Assembly (NCBI GenBank): GCA_003194525.1
Contig: NBIV01000043.1
Coordinates: forward strand, 1-64,000
Direction of reading: 5' to 3'
Length of the DNA stretch: 64,000 nucleotides
Source: Gracilariopsis chorda
Taxonomy: Eukaryota; Rhodophyta; Florideophyceae; Gracilariales; Gracilariaceae
The notes below the pieces were generated by a model. It made no database searches and was not told the DNA's origin. It saw only the letters and a program-made list of their open reading frames with translations. A program made the translations under genes and the position numbers. This document shows, piece after piece, positions 33,701 through 43,982 of this stretch (positions are counted from its first letter, which is position 1; each line of letters starts with the position of its first letter).

Positions 33701-34144
33701 ATAAAAAACTCTGTGTGACCCGCAACGTAGCATATTATTGCCTTGTGTTGGAAGTTCCAGACTGGCAACTTGTTCTCAGTTCATGGCAGACTTTCTTCGA
33801 AGAAAAAATCCATTCCTTGGGAACCTGTTTACGGGTGGTCAAGCTGAAAGTTGGAGACTAAGAAAAAGAATCTTCATTCAACACTTGGAATTGAACTTTA
33901 CCGAAATGATTTCTTAGGCATGTGTCTATGATCTTAAACCAGTATAGCCGAATGCTCGAATATCGCTCTACAAAGCACAATCGTACAAACTATGCGGTTC
34001 GCTCAACCATTTCGATGTTGTAGTCCAATGAACTCTGCGGAACCTTGAAGAGGGGAGAATGTCGTTCGGGCAAGTGAGAATGATGCATTGGCCGATAGTA
34101 GATTGAGGGAATCGTGTGGAAGGCATTACGACAGGGCATACATC
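30747..34144. other. Intergenic stretch with LINE remnant, otherwise no gene
   Basis: Apart from the LINE 3' remnant at 31640-32215, only short frames are present. The left part probably holds the 3' UTR of the peroxiredoxin gene. No tRNA or other RNA gene is recognised. Confidence 0.4.
31640..32215 (-). mobile_element. LINE remnant, copy 1: RNase H and zinc-knuckle tail
   Basis: Reading the minus strand, 32210-31920 holds an RNase H end motif, WVPGRCGIDRNETSDKL, matching the WVPGH-x-G-I-x-G-N-E-x-A-D pattern of LINE RNase H domains. The same frame, past a stop at 31920, continues with a Cys/His tail, HCPLEIRHRVENSVDHFVMRC. That tail matches the C-terminal zinc knuckle of LINE ORF2 proteins and aligns with copy 2 at 38 kb. 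The reverse transcriptase itself is not visible. Confidence 0.7.
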
Positions 34145-34681
34145 TTAAATGGAAATGTACTCCGCGTCAACTGGTTTTGGACGAATGCATTGATTCTCGG
34201 GAAGTGCAGAGCATTTTTTCAATGTAGCGAGCTCTTTGTCTGAAAGCAGTTTGAAAAGCCTGTTACCCTGACAAATATTCACAAAGAACGCTTTCTTCTT
34301 ATCAAAAGAAACGACTTCTTTTCCCAAGTTGAGCATATATGTCGCACCCACCCTCAAAGAGATACCGCAGGACGCACTGCTATCGGTCGTATCACCCAAA
34401 AAAATCCTTGAAGACGGGCCACATCCTTTGAAAATCCTCTGGAGGCTGAATGTATATCGGACGTTGTTGTACAACCTAATTGGCAAAAGGCATGGTGGAT
34501 TGCTGGTAAGACATGCAGGTGGCGTAGGTGTTGGCAGAACCTTTCGGGAAACAACTTTGGCCACGACCACACTATCAGCGCGGTCATAGGACTCCTTGAA
34601 AGTGCTGAAGAGGCATGTGCAGGCCTGTGATACACTGACAAGAGCCACGAGAGAAACAAAGAAAACCGAAATGAAGCGCAT
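34145..34681 (-). CDS. Secreted TIMP-like (netrin/NTR-fold) protein
   Basis: The 178-residue product starts with a classic signal peptide (MRFISVFFVSLVALVSVSQA). The predicted mature protein begins Cys-Thr-Cys, as metalloproteinase inhibitors of the TIMP family begin with Cys-x-Cys. Further family patterns follow: a spaced DRADSVVVAKVVS strand, YTFSLQRIFKG, and CGISLRVGATYMLNLGK, which closely parallels the CGVSLDVG...YLIAGK segment of animal TIMPs. In TIMPs the N-terminal Cys chelates the metal of the protease. A Met nine codons upstream (34708) is possible, but would put the signal peptide off the N-terminus. There is no intron. The protein probably acts in the cell wall or outside the cell; its target is unknown. 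Confidence 0.75.
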   Translation of the reverse strand: MRFISVFFVSLVALVSVSQACTCLFSTFKESYDRADSVVVAKVVSRKVLPTPTPPACLTSNPPCLLPIRLYNNVRYTFSLQRIFKGCGPSSRIFLGDTTDSSASCGISLRVGATYMLNLGKEVVSFDKKKAFFVNICQGNRLFKLLSDKELATLKKCSALPENQCIRPKPVDAEYISI

Positions 34682-35109
34682 GTCTGATTGATGAGTTAAG
34701 AATGGCAATGGAGAAGATCTGAGTTGAGAAGGCTGTGGTGCAGAAAGCAGAGTGCTTGAGAGTTGAAGAGCTTGTTTCTGAAGGGCATGGGATTACGGAA
34801 GTCTGCGCTGCGAAGCCGCCCTTTATAAGAGCTAGATCGAGTGGGACGGCCACGTCTCACCTAAGACATGTTCATTTTCTTTTTGCAAAACCAACAAAAA
34901 TGTAATGTTATGTTCAGGTCCTCCCTCACCTTAAACATGAGGTCACACCAAAATGAAGTGTTAGAAAATCAGATTCAAGGAGAGACATGGCCGTGGAAGT
35001 TATCCGGCCACGTTGTTGCTGTAAATGATATGATGGAACAATTCAACCTTGTCCCACAGCGCCAAAGCGCATCACAATCAGGTTGTAGGAAACAATGATA
35101 CGCTTTCTG

Positions 35110-35145
35110 TAGGTTGTATGTATGCGGGTACATACATACAACCTA
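35110..35145. other. Perfect 15-bp hairpin, 6-nt loop
   Basis: Arms 35110-35124 and 35131-35145 are exact reverse complements (TAGGTTGTATGTATG and its complement), with the loop CGGGTA. It may be a remnant of a foldback repeat in this transposon-rich gap. Confidence 0.8.
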
Positions 35146-35330
35146 ATTTATGCGCAGATGCGTTTTTGGCATCCGTTTCCACAAGGAGGGTTTTAACAGT
35201 CATTTTTTATTTGCTCATGACTTTGGTTGAGTTACGGTGGGCGCTTGGTTTCTTTTTTCAGTTGAAAAATGACTGCGTTCTTCTTCTTTATTTTGGGTTC
35301 AATATGTCTGATTACGGCATATTGATAGAG

Positions 35331-35450
35331 GTTTTTTCTTTTTATGAGAAAAACCTCTCTCTCCTAAGAAAGGCTAACAACTTCTGTGGCCACTGGCGGA
35401 CTATCTCCGCCAAAGTCTTACCTTTTCTCTCTGCTCGGCAGGCGTTGTTT
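35331..35450 (-). mobile_element. LINE remnant, copy 3: ORF2 C-terminal end
   Basis: The minus strand reads without interruption through AERKGKTLAEIVRQWPQKLL and AFLRREVFLIKRK. The pattern R...I-V-x2-W-x2-(L/F)-L-x-F-L-x-R-E-x-F matches the ends of copy 2 (SIVWTWLDEFLVCLERAEFL) and copy 1 (GFLSREEFF). It is therefore the extreme C-terminus of the same LINE family. Another scrap, PQKFLAFLKRESFY, lies at about 36930-36975. Confidence 0.6.
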
Positions 35451-36765
35451 AAGTGATATAGGTCTCTAGCTAGCTCTCTAGTAGAGATAATGTTATGATA
35501 ACGTTATAGAAGTATTCCAAAGCTCTGAAATCAAACAGTTGGCACAGCAACTGTGCACTGGATGCTTTAAGGGAACATCACACTCTTCCTCGAAAATGGA
35601 CCTTGAAAATGGTCCATACCGGTACTTCGTAGGCGAAAGAGCTATCAGAGACAAAGATTCTAAGCTACAGTGAGGTCAGAAGAAGGGAGAGATGGACAGA
35701 ACAGCAAGCACGTGGACACTAGAACCCACTGTTCTCAGCTAAAGGCTTCCAAAACAAAGAAAAGGGAGAGGTGACGGCTCAATCATGAAATCATTCTTTG
35801 ATGATGCACCTTCATTTGCACAAGAACTTATGGTTGGATTAAATGTTACGTGTGGAGAAATAAGACAAGAATGAGAGCATCCAGTTAACCTTATGTCAGG
35901 TTTCTAATTGCTTCCATACAAGAAGAAGATGTTCCAACAAGGTACATCTGTGATCATTCTTTCGTTCTAGAGCTTCTATCCCAGTTCTCACAAGAGGTAC
36001 AATATCGCTTATAGCGGTACAATGGTACTTTCCCTGGACAGATTCAACTTCAGACCCATTTCTTTACTCTTCGATTTGCGAGAGTAGGATGATTGGCAGG
36101 GTAAAAGTTTAGCCTTGTAGCTAGAAGGCTACAATCGGAGAGGTAAAGATTGGGGCAAATCGGGAGTTCTGGAGTTTTGCGAGTGTTCCATTACCATTGA
36201 GCTGTTCCATTGCAACATGACCAACGCTTTTTTCCGGATGAGCTATGTAACGTTTGGCGACTTCCGAATAATGTTTAGAGCAGCGATGACAATTAGGCTG
36301 GCCGAAAGCCTTGTGAAGGAAAGATGATATACAATCCAATATAGTGCACCTGTCCATTGCATTCAAGTTCCAAGCTTTCATTCACTACTTTGGTCTTAAC
36401 CCTTTATCGTTTTTTGTGATCATCAGAGGTTGAGTAGGAGGAACCAAATCGTATTCATAGTGGTTTTAATTCGCCACATCTGCGTCCTTGCAGACTGTGT
36501 CAAGTGTACAAAGACTAGATGTCTCTGAAAGAAAGGACAAAAGCCGTCGTGATTAAATACATGCTTCGTTGGCAAGCTTGTGATATTCTCATGTGATGTC
36601 CTGCCGCACAGCGAAACAAGGCGTCAGAAGATTACTCTAAGAATGAGCACAAGAAAATATCGTTCGAGTTTGACGGAACCATTTTAATGAGACAAGTCGT
36701 ACGAGAGCGCGATGCCTCCGCATGGGCCGTCCTGCGAAACGAATTTTCGTTCCCTAGAGCGTACC

Positions 36766-37281
36766 AAGGGGCGGAACGTAATCGATTGGATTACAATCGA
36801 TTGCAGTCCCAGGACTGCAATTTGGGATTGCTCAAGTTCATTTAGATTGCAATCTGATGGGCTTGTACTTCTTCTTCTTCTTTATTGTGGACAACAGCTT
36901 TCTATTACTAAGCTGAAGGACAGCTCCTAGTAAAAGCTTTCTCTTTTTAGGAAGGCCAAGAACTTCTGTGGCTCATGTCGGATTGGGCTTGTACATATCA
37001 ATCTTCCCCTCGGATTGCTTCAGATTGCAATCATGAGCCTGTACCAAATGTCCTTACATGTTGCTTCTACCTGCTTTGTAGAGTTTAACGCAAACCTATT
37101 CCATGCATTCATCATGAATGCCCAAAACTGTAGCGTTCGAAAACAAGAGCCTTCCCAACCTAGCCGCAATCGGATTGCGATTGAGCAAAGCGATTGCAAT
37201 TAGATTGCAACTTTGAAACAGGATTCCAATCTTGTGAAAGATTGTAACCTTGAATGGCAATCCCCGTTGGTTCCGCCCCTG
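36766..37281. mobile_element. hAT-like MITE, about 516 bp
   Basis: Inverted termini AAGGGGCGGAAC (36766-36777) and GTTCCGCCCCTG (37270-37281) match at 11 of 12 positions and resemble the CAGGGGCGGA ends of many hAT elements. The flanks AGCGTACC and GGCCTACC match at 6 of 8, as a worn 8-bp hAT target duplication would. The interior is rich in GATTGCAATC-like palindromes and has no transposase gene. A LINE scrap near 36930-36975 complicates the picture. Confidence 0.5.
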
Positions 37282-37912
37282 GGCCTACCTACACTGTGCA
37301 ATGGCAAGTGAGCCAAGCGATTGCCATGAAGATTGGAAATGGCCTGTATGTCAAGATATCACTGTTCTTCTGGAGATCCGATGCTAGGGCGCTTCGTGCA
37401 GGACTAAAACTGCGATGAGAGAGCATGTAGAGAAGCAAGTGTCCCCGTCTTGGGCTTAATTCATTAATCTGCCCTCCCTGGAGTGCCAACCTTCCTACTG
37501 GTGCGAATCTGTTGGAAGTCAAATGGATCGACGATTACAGTTTTAGAGTCAGTACTGCATCTTCGTAGTTGGGGAGCCAGCCCGTATATGAACGACAACA
37601 ACAGTAATGGAACTCATTAAAGCTGTGAGAGTCCGTGGGGGAAAGCTGCGACAGGCTCCGAGGAACATACTCCGTATGTGTGTGTGTTTGTACCGGCAGT
37701 GCCCTTAATTCCGAGACAGTGGTATTAACGTCTAGGATGTAGAACGCCAATCATATATTCGACGGCTAAGTTTCCTTAGTAGGCCCAATCGCATCTCCAT
37801 TTGGCTTCCTCGTCCTGCGTAATTTGTTTCCTTTTTGGAAGGTCGGCACACTTCAGCAAACAGAACTGCATGTGCCCTGAGCGAGACTCGGCAGTACCCT
37901 TGCGGCGATCCC

Positions 37913-38245
37913 TCACGACAACGGGTGTGTGTGTTCAGACAGAAACTCTGCTCTCTCCAGACAAACCAGGAACTCATCTAACCATGTCCAAACTATCGAT
38001 TCGCGGTCGATTCCTTGCTTCTCTCTAAGAGGAGGAAGATGTCTCCGTCGCGATGTGGGCCTATGACAACATTTAAGAAGAAAGTGATCCGCGCTATTTT
38101 CTGTATTGAGTCCGCACCCCAACGGGCAAGATCAGTTCCTGTTGTTAAGATACGTCGAGACGTCGTGCAAGGTCGGTCGGGACATGGCCGGTAGATATTT
38201 CCACCAATGCAGTGTGTGCTGTTCTGGTCAGGAGAGCGCACACAG
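37913..38245 (-). mobile_element. LINE remnant, copy 2: zinc-knuckle tail
   Basis: The minus strand encodes CPLGCGLNTENSADHFLLKC, the LINE ORF2 C-terminal Cys/His motif. It then runs through a basic stretch to SIVWTWLDEFLVCLERAEFL. Over the 20-residue motif it shares ten residues with copy 1, including CPL, ENS, DHF and the last Cys. Sequence just upstream in another frame (about 38135-38245) continues the same protein type, so at least one frameshift is present. Confidence 0.65.
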
Positions 38246-38621
38246 CTTTGGCCTGAGGGTCAGGCTGCCCTACAGTGGCTCTGAAACTGCAGATATCGGC
38301 TCCGTACGATATTCATAAACATTCTTCTTCTGCACGTCCGACCATAATGTGTCATTCGATTTGTTTCCGTCGTAGATACATATGAGATTTTCGATCTCCT
38401 GGCTCAACGAGCGCAATGCGACTATGGCCAAGGGAGAGTGTTCGGTAGACTAATCTGAAGGGAACCCATGCACTACCATGCGCGTCATGTTCTTCAGATA
38501 GCAAAAGGTAGGGGGTTATTGTCCAAGCTTGGTTTGATAGTGTTCTGCAGCAAGTCTAAGATGGAAACACGAAATTAGTAGATGAAAGGAGATCAGTTTG
38601 TAACCCTAGGTTGCAGCAGAT

Positions 38622-41600
38622 TTACATAGGTTGTCCTGCGTTAGTTTGCTGACCACCAGCGGTCGGCAGGGCATATGTGCTATAAGCGTTCATCGGATTC
38701 ATATATGTTGTATATGCGTTCATGGGATTCATAGCGTTCATGGGATTCATAGGGTTCATGGGATTGACGTTGTTCATGGGGTGCACAGACGCCATGGGGT
38801 TGACAGTAGTCAAAGCGTTTGCAGCGGGGGTATGATTCCCACCATGCCATCCGATCAATCCGATTCCCTGTCCTCCGGCCCCACCACCAAGCGCTGAACC
38901 TCCTACAACACCCCCATCCGCTTGGTGATACGTCAAAAGTGGTTGTTGTTGATACTCTTGCAAGCCGTATAGTAGAACTGATTCGTCAACAAAGTCTTCC
39001 TCTTCTTCATCACGTTTCATTTGCTCTATTTCCCGTTTGGTCTTCCGCTCCTCTTCCAGTCCAGTAAGCCTAGACCCAGCCTCTGCTAATGTTTGTATCA
39101 AGAACGGCATAGCAAAGTCTCGCAATCCTCCCGTCCAGACGTACTCCATAGCCACATCAGGAGGGAAGAAGTCGTAGCATGCATACAACAAGGCTGTGAA
39201 GCACTCACGAAGTTGACTTTCTGCGAAGTACTCAGCATAGCTTTCTGCTAGCTCAGGGTCCTCAGACTGAGCAATAGCGTCAATCATGTCATAGTAAAGG
39301 AGGTCCTTCCTCGCCAGTTCAATAGCTTGCTCGTATCTACCATTTCGGGAGAGCAGATAACAAGCAATACGTCTGAATTCTAGAAGATCATGGCCTTGGA
39401 GCTTCTTTGCAAGCTTCAACTGATCGAAATTCTTGAACTCTTCGACTGAGCGTCGGAGTTTGGCTGTACTACTCTCTGACAGATATACTTCGTTAAGAGC
39501 TTCATTCACTTCCGGAACGTCAGCTGATTGTATCTTTTCCAGGTATTTAACAGCGAATGGCAAGCACCCCATTGAACCAAATTCACGCGTTCTAGCTCTC
39601 TTAAGCATGTTGACGGCCCTAGCACCGTCTATGCGAGGTGCCAACACATTTAAGAGATCTTCTAGCAGTTCAGGTTGTTCGCCAAGATAGAAATCAATCG
39701 ACCTGTACATGGTATTGAGTGTACCAACTCTTGAAATAACATCAAGGAATTCATCAGGTGTGAACGCCGAAGGTGAGTGGTCCATGATAATGACAGCAGC
39801 GTTATCGAATTCACTATACTGTATGTGCAGAAAGACCACAGAATCCCAGAGAAGGGCTGTCGTGCATGCTCTGATTACCTTTGGAATCGTGAATCTATCA
39901 TGCCACATACGGCAGAAGTTGAGAACAGATTCTTGTCTATACTTCGTCTTTAGCACGGCAGTCTCCGTGAACATTGCATTATGAGCTCGTGGAAGGTTTA
40001 GACCAACCTCGAGAACATCCAGAATTTCGTCAAAGTGACCTCTTTCTTCGTAATATTCGATGCACTCTTGCATTTCTTCAGTTTCAACAAGCAGTCGTAA
40101 AGCGCATGGAGCGGCCAGTCGGAACTCCAGGCCATCGACGCAACCAAAGCATACAATGCGCCATGTTGGGATCTTGTTTGCTTTCTTGGCGGCGTACACA
40201 GCTTCCTTGTATTCCTTGAGCATGATGTGCGTGTGTGCAAGCTTTGACCATTCCGGAACAGCTCGGAACATCATCTTTGCAGCTTGATACAACTCAAGGT
40301 CGAAACATCTGTCACCTACTTCTTCCAAGTTTGCCTTGTGGCCTGGTGTGATGATGAATTCCTCAACGTCAGTCAAAGCGTTGAGACGGCAAAGGGAGTA
40401 AACCAGTTCTGTGTCAATAGCGCGACGTGCAGATTCTGGTTCTCGGATCTTCTTGCGAGCAACTCGCATGAACTTGGAGATCATCTTAAAGTCATCATTA
40501 GATTCTGCATAGTTTCTTGAAGCATCAGCAACAAGCGCGTAATGGGATACATCTTTTGCACGCATTAGAGATCTTACACCATCCGCAACGATGTGGTTCT
40601 CGATCTGAGCAACACCCAAACGAAGCCAAACGTCCTGTCGATTCATTCGGACTGCAAATTCCTGCGCTCGATCAAAGTCCTTGATGTGTTCTAACAAGAC
40701 ATCAAGAGCATCATCGTACTTTTCAAACTTGTAGTATACTGTGTACGCTTCTTCGAATAGACCAGCGTCGATACAGGGTGGTGCTACATCTGCATGATTG
40801 TAGTTGTCGAGCCGACGCACATACTCCATTACTCTTTCTGGAGCTGCACCTATTGCGGTTAATATCAAGAGGTTCTGCAAACTGCTATTTCGGGAGAAGG
40901 CAGTGTTACTAGTCTGCACCACGATCTTCTCCAGCATTTCCATAAGAACATCCGGCATTCCAGCCTCTAGAAAGGCTCTCACAGCAGCCGAAACTTTGTC
41001 TGGTCGTTTGGATTCAGGTATCGCTGTAGATATTACTTGGTCAATGACCAGCCGACGGAAGGGATTTGTTTCCGCAAATATCTTCGCCCATAGTTCTTTG
41101 TCGGCTCTGTCAACAGCATATAACGCTTGTTCGCGGAATAGAGAGTTATCATTCGTGACTTCCAGGACCTCATCATCGCACTGCCCCCTCCGGTATGCAA
41201 TGAAAGCCAAGAAGGGATCTCTTCTTGAACAGAATCGACCAACTTCGCGAGAATCATAGTACGCGTTTGTTTCAAGAAAATGTTGTGCATTGCGATTAGT
41301 ATCTATGTACACTTTTGCCAGGCCTGTGTGAACAGAGGCCTCCGTTGTCCCATCTGCTAGTCGGCTTTCAAGGAATTCGAGTAAGATGTTAATCTTTCCA
41401 CGAGACTGAACAGCTTCGACGAGCTCATCAACAGGTACCATGTTCTTTACGGAGATGATCATTTTCTTGATGTCTTGCTCTCTCATACCTCTGTTGTCAA
41501 GCAACGCACCGACTACAACAGGACATTGTAGAGGATTAATACGCTGCACGTAGCCTTGAATGAACTTGACTTGGTTGTACTTGACAAAGTAGTCAACCAT

Positions 41601-43982
41601 CTCATCCACAAACCCAAATCGGTCACATACGTTGATTAGCGGTCGCGGGTCCTTCGGCCTAGCGTGCTTCAGGAAGGACTTCATTTGTTCAGGGTCGTAA
41701 TGATTCGATTCACGCGTTACCCTGTGAGCGTCGTCGTACTGTTGAAGTTCAACTGCGACCTTGATAAAGCGGTTGTGTACCTCAGAAACATCTGAAAACG
41801 GCACTATTGCGCCAAGGTAGTAATACAGCGCGTCAGGTACTTTCGGAATCGACTCGAAAACAGGAATAACATTGAGAGGACCTCCCATCGAATCAGTATA
41901 TTTTGCTGCGACATTGACACATAGTCGAATGTTTGCTCGCGGATTAGTCACAATGAGCTCTTTCAGAACTTCGAGCTGATCCTCTGGGTGTATTGTCCCG
42001 AAGTAGTTCAGAATAAACTCAGGGTTGATAACATGCGTGTTGGTAATGACGCGCTTTACGTCGGAAAGATCGGAATAATGCTCTAATGCATGTTGATACA
42101 TTCCTGATCTCTCACACAACATCGCTACCGCAAACGAATCGAACTGATGCCATATATCTTGTGATAGTATGCCATCTGCCACAGCCGGCGCATTAACGAG
42201 ACAAGCTTTCAAGATCTTTGTTTGAATTGGACCTTCAGCGGGATCTTCATCCGTCAGATTATCCATGGCATGGGAAGTGGCTTCATTTAACATGCCTTTA
42301 GCGAGAAACATATCAACCATTTTTTCAACATCTTCAATTGATTCCCTCTTCTTCCTAGCGTCCGCGAGGACCAGGGCGTTACTGGTATTGTTCGCAATTT
42401 CTAAAGCCGCTTGCGGGTTAAAGGTGGCTGCCATATCAACGAGATCACGATGTGTCACATTCATACCAACCTTCTTCGCATAAAGCGCAACTTTGGAAGT
42501 TTGTCCAGTTTGTACCATGCACTGCATCGCCTTTTCATGAGCCTTGGCTTTGATGAAAACAGCAAGCGCAAGAGTAGGATTGGTTTGCCGAACAGCATCA
42601 CCAAGCGCTTCAGTGAATTCCATCTTGTCTTCCTTAATCCATTTCTCCAAGGATTCAGTCTTGTTATTACCAATAAGCTGTTTAGCAAACGCTATGCTTT
42701 CTTCCTCGTTAAGTTTTCCGCGATCAAGACAGGTCTGAAAATAGATAAGCACTGGAGGGATTTGACCGTCGGTCGGCAAACTGCGGAAGCGCTCGATAGT
42801 AGCAGCGGTGCGAAGAAAGCCAGCAGGAGAGTCGGCAGCGAGCATAGCAGCTTTCTTGTAATCACGTTCCTCAAGTGCATCTTCAAAACTATCCGCGAAG
42901 CCACTTTCAGCGCCCACAAAGCCGTTACGCGACGCGAGGCCAGCAGCTAGTTGCTCGTCTCCAAGCTTCTTGCGTACGTACGGAACCACAGCTTCGGGGT
43001 TAACAGACACAAGGAGAACGTTGCCTTGTCTGTTGATGCCCATAAGACCGCCGCTGGCTGCGTGCGGGGTGGTAGCAAACAAAGTGGTTTCAGAGATGCG
43101 GTTCATGTAAATACACTTGACAGTTTCTAAATCGTAGAGATGTATGTAGCCCATTTTGGTGATTAGATATACAATGGTTGGGTACTTGGAGGATACATGC
43201 AATGCAATTGGAAAGTCCTTGGAAAACTCCGGCGGGTAATATATCTCTGTGGAAAGCTTGCCGAATGTAGAGCCGCCCAGTTGAATGATACGCAAGAGAG
43301 ATTCGGGCTTACCCGTCTCCTCGTTGTTTGTACGCGACGCAAATAAGAAGAGATTGGCGGTGTAGTCGTCCAACGGTAATGTGGCAAAAGTGGCCGCGTG
43401 TGCGGAAAGAATCTGTGACATGTTCTTCGCGCGTGAGAAAAGCTGGACATGACCAGCGATCGACCCACCGGGTTCGGCAGACAGACCAGTTATGGCAAGC
43501 CATTGCTGGGAAGCATCAGTGGAGTAGTCGATAATCTGGCTGTTTGCAAGAGAGTGGTGCCGTTCAAAGATTGGCTGTGGCTCCTCCGCCAATTTCCAGT
43601 GAAAAACTGCTGAGGTTGTGACGATGGCGAGAACGTCATCAGCGATCCAGCGCCAGAAAGTAACGGCATCAGGCAAGACCGTAGAGTGAATCTGTTTCTT
43701 GGTAGCAAGCTGAAGCACGTTAACATTGACGCCGGCACGAATAGCGATCCAGTCGCGTTGGGGATGCAGAAGGGCAGCTTCTGCAGAAAACGGGCGGCGA
43801 GTGGGCTTTGTGGGCTGTGCGGTGTGGAGTATGACTAGGGAGGGTTGCTTGCGGGGTGGGTTATCGCGGACGCAGATGGCGCTGTCTGACGAGAGAGTGG
43901 TGGAGTCGAAGGTGAGGCTGGTGGGGGCGACGCCCAGCGAAAGTAGGGAGAAGGCTTGTTTGAGCTTGATGGGGGACGCCAT
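38622..43982 (-). CDS. CHC: Clathrin heavy chain
   Basis: The 1,786-residue protein forms the legs of clathrin triskelia, which coat vesicles at the plasma membrane and trans-Golgi. The N-terminal beta-propeller opens KQAFSLLSLGVAPTSLTFD. It is followed by seven clathrin heavy-chain repeats, with landmarks such as NPEFILNYFGTIHPEDQLEVL and NRQDVWLRLGVAQ. The trimerisation region is recognisable by RECFTALLYACYDFFPPDVAMEYVW and FAMPFLIQ. The C-terminus is longer than usual (about 1,675 residues in animals) and ends in an Asn-Pro-Met-Asn repeat tract. I chose Met at 43982, where family similarity begins; the frame is open further upstream but reads as Arg-rich promoter sequence. There are no introns. 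Confidence 0.97.
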   Translation of the reverse strand: MASPIKLKQAFSLLSLGVAPTSLTFDSTTLSSDSAICVRDNPPRKQPSLVILHTAQPTKPTRRPFSAEAALLHPQRDWIAIRAGVNVNVLQLATKKQIHSTVLPDAVTFWRWIADDVLAIVTTSAVFHWKLAEEPQPIFERHHSLANSQIIDYSTDASQQWLAITGLSAEPGGSIAGHVQLFSRAKNMSQILSAHAATFATLPLDDYTANLFLFASRTNNEETGKPESLLRIIQLGGSTFGKLSTEIYYPPEFSKDFPIALHVSSKYPTIVYLITKMGYIHLYDLETVKCIYMNRISETTLFATTPHAASGGLMGINRQGNVLLVSVNPEAVVPYVRKKLGDEQLAAGLASRNGFVGAESGFADSFEDALEERDYKKAAMLAADSPAGFLRTAATIERFRSLPTDGQIPPVLIYFQTCLDRGKLNEEESIAFAKQLIGNNKTESLEKWIKEDKMEFTEALGDAVRQTNPTLALAVFIKAKAHEKAMQCMVQTGQTSKVALYAKKVGMNVTHRDLVDMAATFNPQAALEIANNTSNALVLADARKKRESIEDVEKMVDMFLAKGMLNEATSHAMDNLTDEDPAEGPIQTKILKACLVNAPAVADGILSQDIWHQFDSFAVAMLCERSGMYQHALEHYSDLSDVKRVITNTHVINPEFILNYFGTIHPEDQLEVLKELIVTNPRANIRLCVNVAAKYTDSMGGPLNVIPVFESIPKVPDALYYYLGAIVPFSDVSEVHNRFIKVAVELQQYDDAHRVTRESNHYDPEQMKSFLKHARPKDPRPLINVCDRFGFVDEMVDYFVKYNQVKFIQGYVQRINPLQCPVVVGALLDNRGMREQDIKKMIISVKNMVPVDELVEAVQSRGKINILLEFLESRLADGTTEASVHTGLAKVYIDTNRNAQHFLETNAYYDSREVGRFCSRRDPFLAFIAYRRGQCDDEVLEVTNDNSLFREQALYAVDRADKELWAKIFAETNPFRRLVIDQVISTAIPESKRPDKVSAAVRAFLEAGMPDVLMEMLEKIVVQTSNTAFSRNSSLQNLLILTAIGAAPERVMEYVRRLDNYNHADVAPPCIDAGLFEEAYTVYYKFEKYDDALDVLLEHIKDFDRAQEFAVRMNRQDVWLRLGVAQIENHIVADGVRSLMRAKDVSHYALVADASRNYAESNDDFKMISKFMRVARKKIREPESARRAIDTELVYSLCRLNALTDVEEFIITPGHKANLEEVGDRCFDLELYQAAKMMFRAVPEWSKLAHTHIMLKEYKEAVYAAKKANKIPTWRIVCFGCVDGLEFRLAAPCALRLLVETEEMQECIEYYEERGHFDEILDVLEVGLNLPRAHNAMFTETAVLKTKYRQESVLNFCRMWHDRFTIPKVIRACTTALLWDSVVFLHIQYSEFDNAAVIIMDHSPSAFTPDEFLDVISRVGTLNTMYRSIDFYLGEQPELLEDLLNVLAPRIDGARAVNMLKRARTREFGSMGCLPFAVKYLEKIQSADVPEVNEALNEVYLSESSTAKLRRSVEEFKNFDQLKLAKKLQGHDLLEFRRIACYLLSRNGRYEQAIELARKDLLYYDMIDAIAQSEDPELAESYAEYFAESQLRECFTALLYACYDFFPPDVAMEYVWTGGLRDFAMPFLIQTLAEAGSRLTGLEEERKTKREIEQMKRDEEEEDFVDESVLLYGLQEYQQQPLLTYHQADGGVVGGSALGGGAGGQGIGLIGWHGGNHTPAANALTTVNPMASVHPMNNVNPMNPMNPMNAMNPMNAYTTYMNPMNAYSTYALPTAGGQQTNAGQPM
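38680..38805 (-). repeat. NPMN-type repeats in the clathrin C-terminal tail
   Basis: Imperfect units of GGGATTCAT(AGC)GTTCAT on the plus strand encode Asn-Pro-Met-Asn and variants (NPMASVHPMNNVNPMN and so on). The tract replaces the Pro/Gln/Gly-rich tail of animal clathrin and is probably disordered. Confidence 0.85.

Larger units (their letters stand above)
34709..38621. other. Intergenic stretch of transposon remnants
   Basis: This 3.9-kb gap contains a short hairpin (35110-35145), two LINE tail copies and a scrap (35331-35450, 37913-38245, about 36930-36975) and a hAT-like MITE (36766-37281). I found no host gene. A 86-codon minus frame at 36121-36381 with Cys and His residues is unexplained. 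Confidence 0.5.

Noticed and set aside
36121-36381. 86-codon minus-strand ORF with Cys and His residues
   Set aside because: No motif, no start context and a location among transposon remnants; not enough to call a gene.
36790-37250. Repeated GATTGCAATC motifs as a CRISPR-like array
   Set aside because: Spacing is irregular, units are palindromic fragments and the host is a eukaryote; a MITE interior explains them better.
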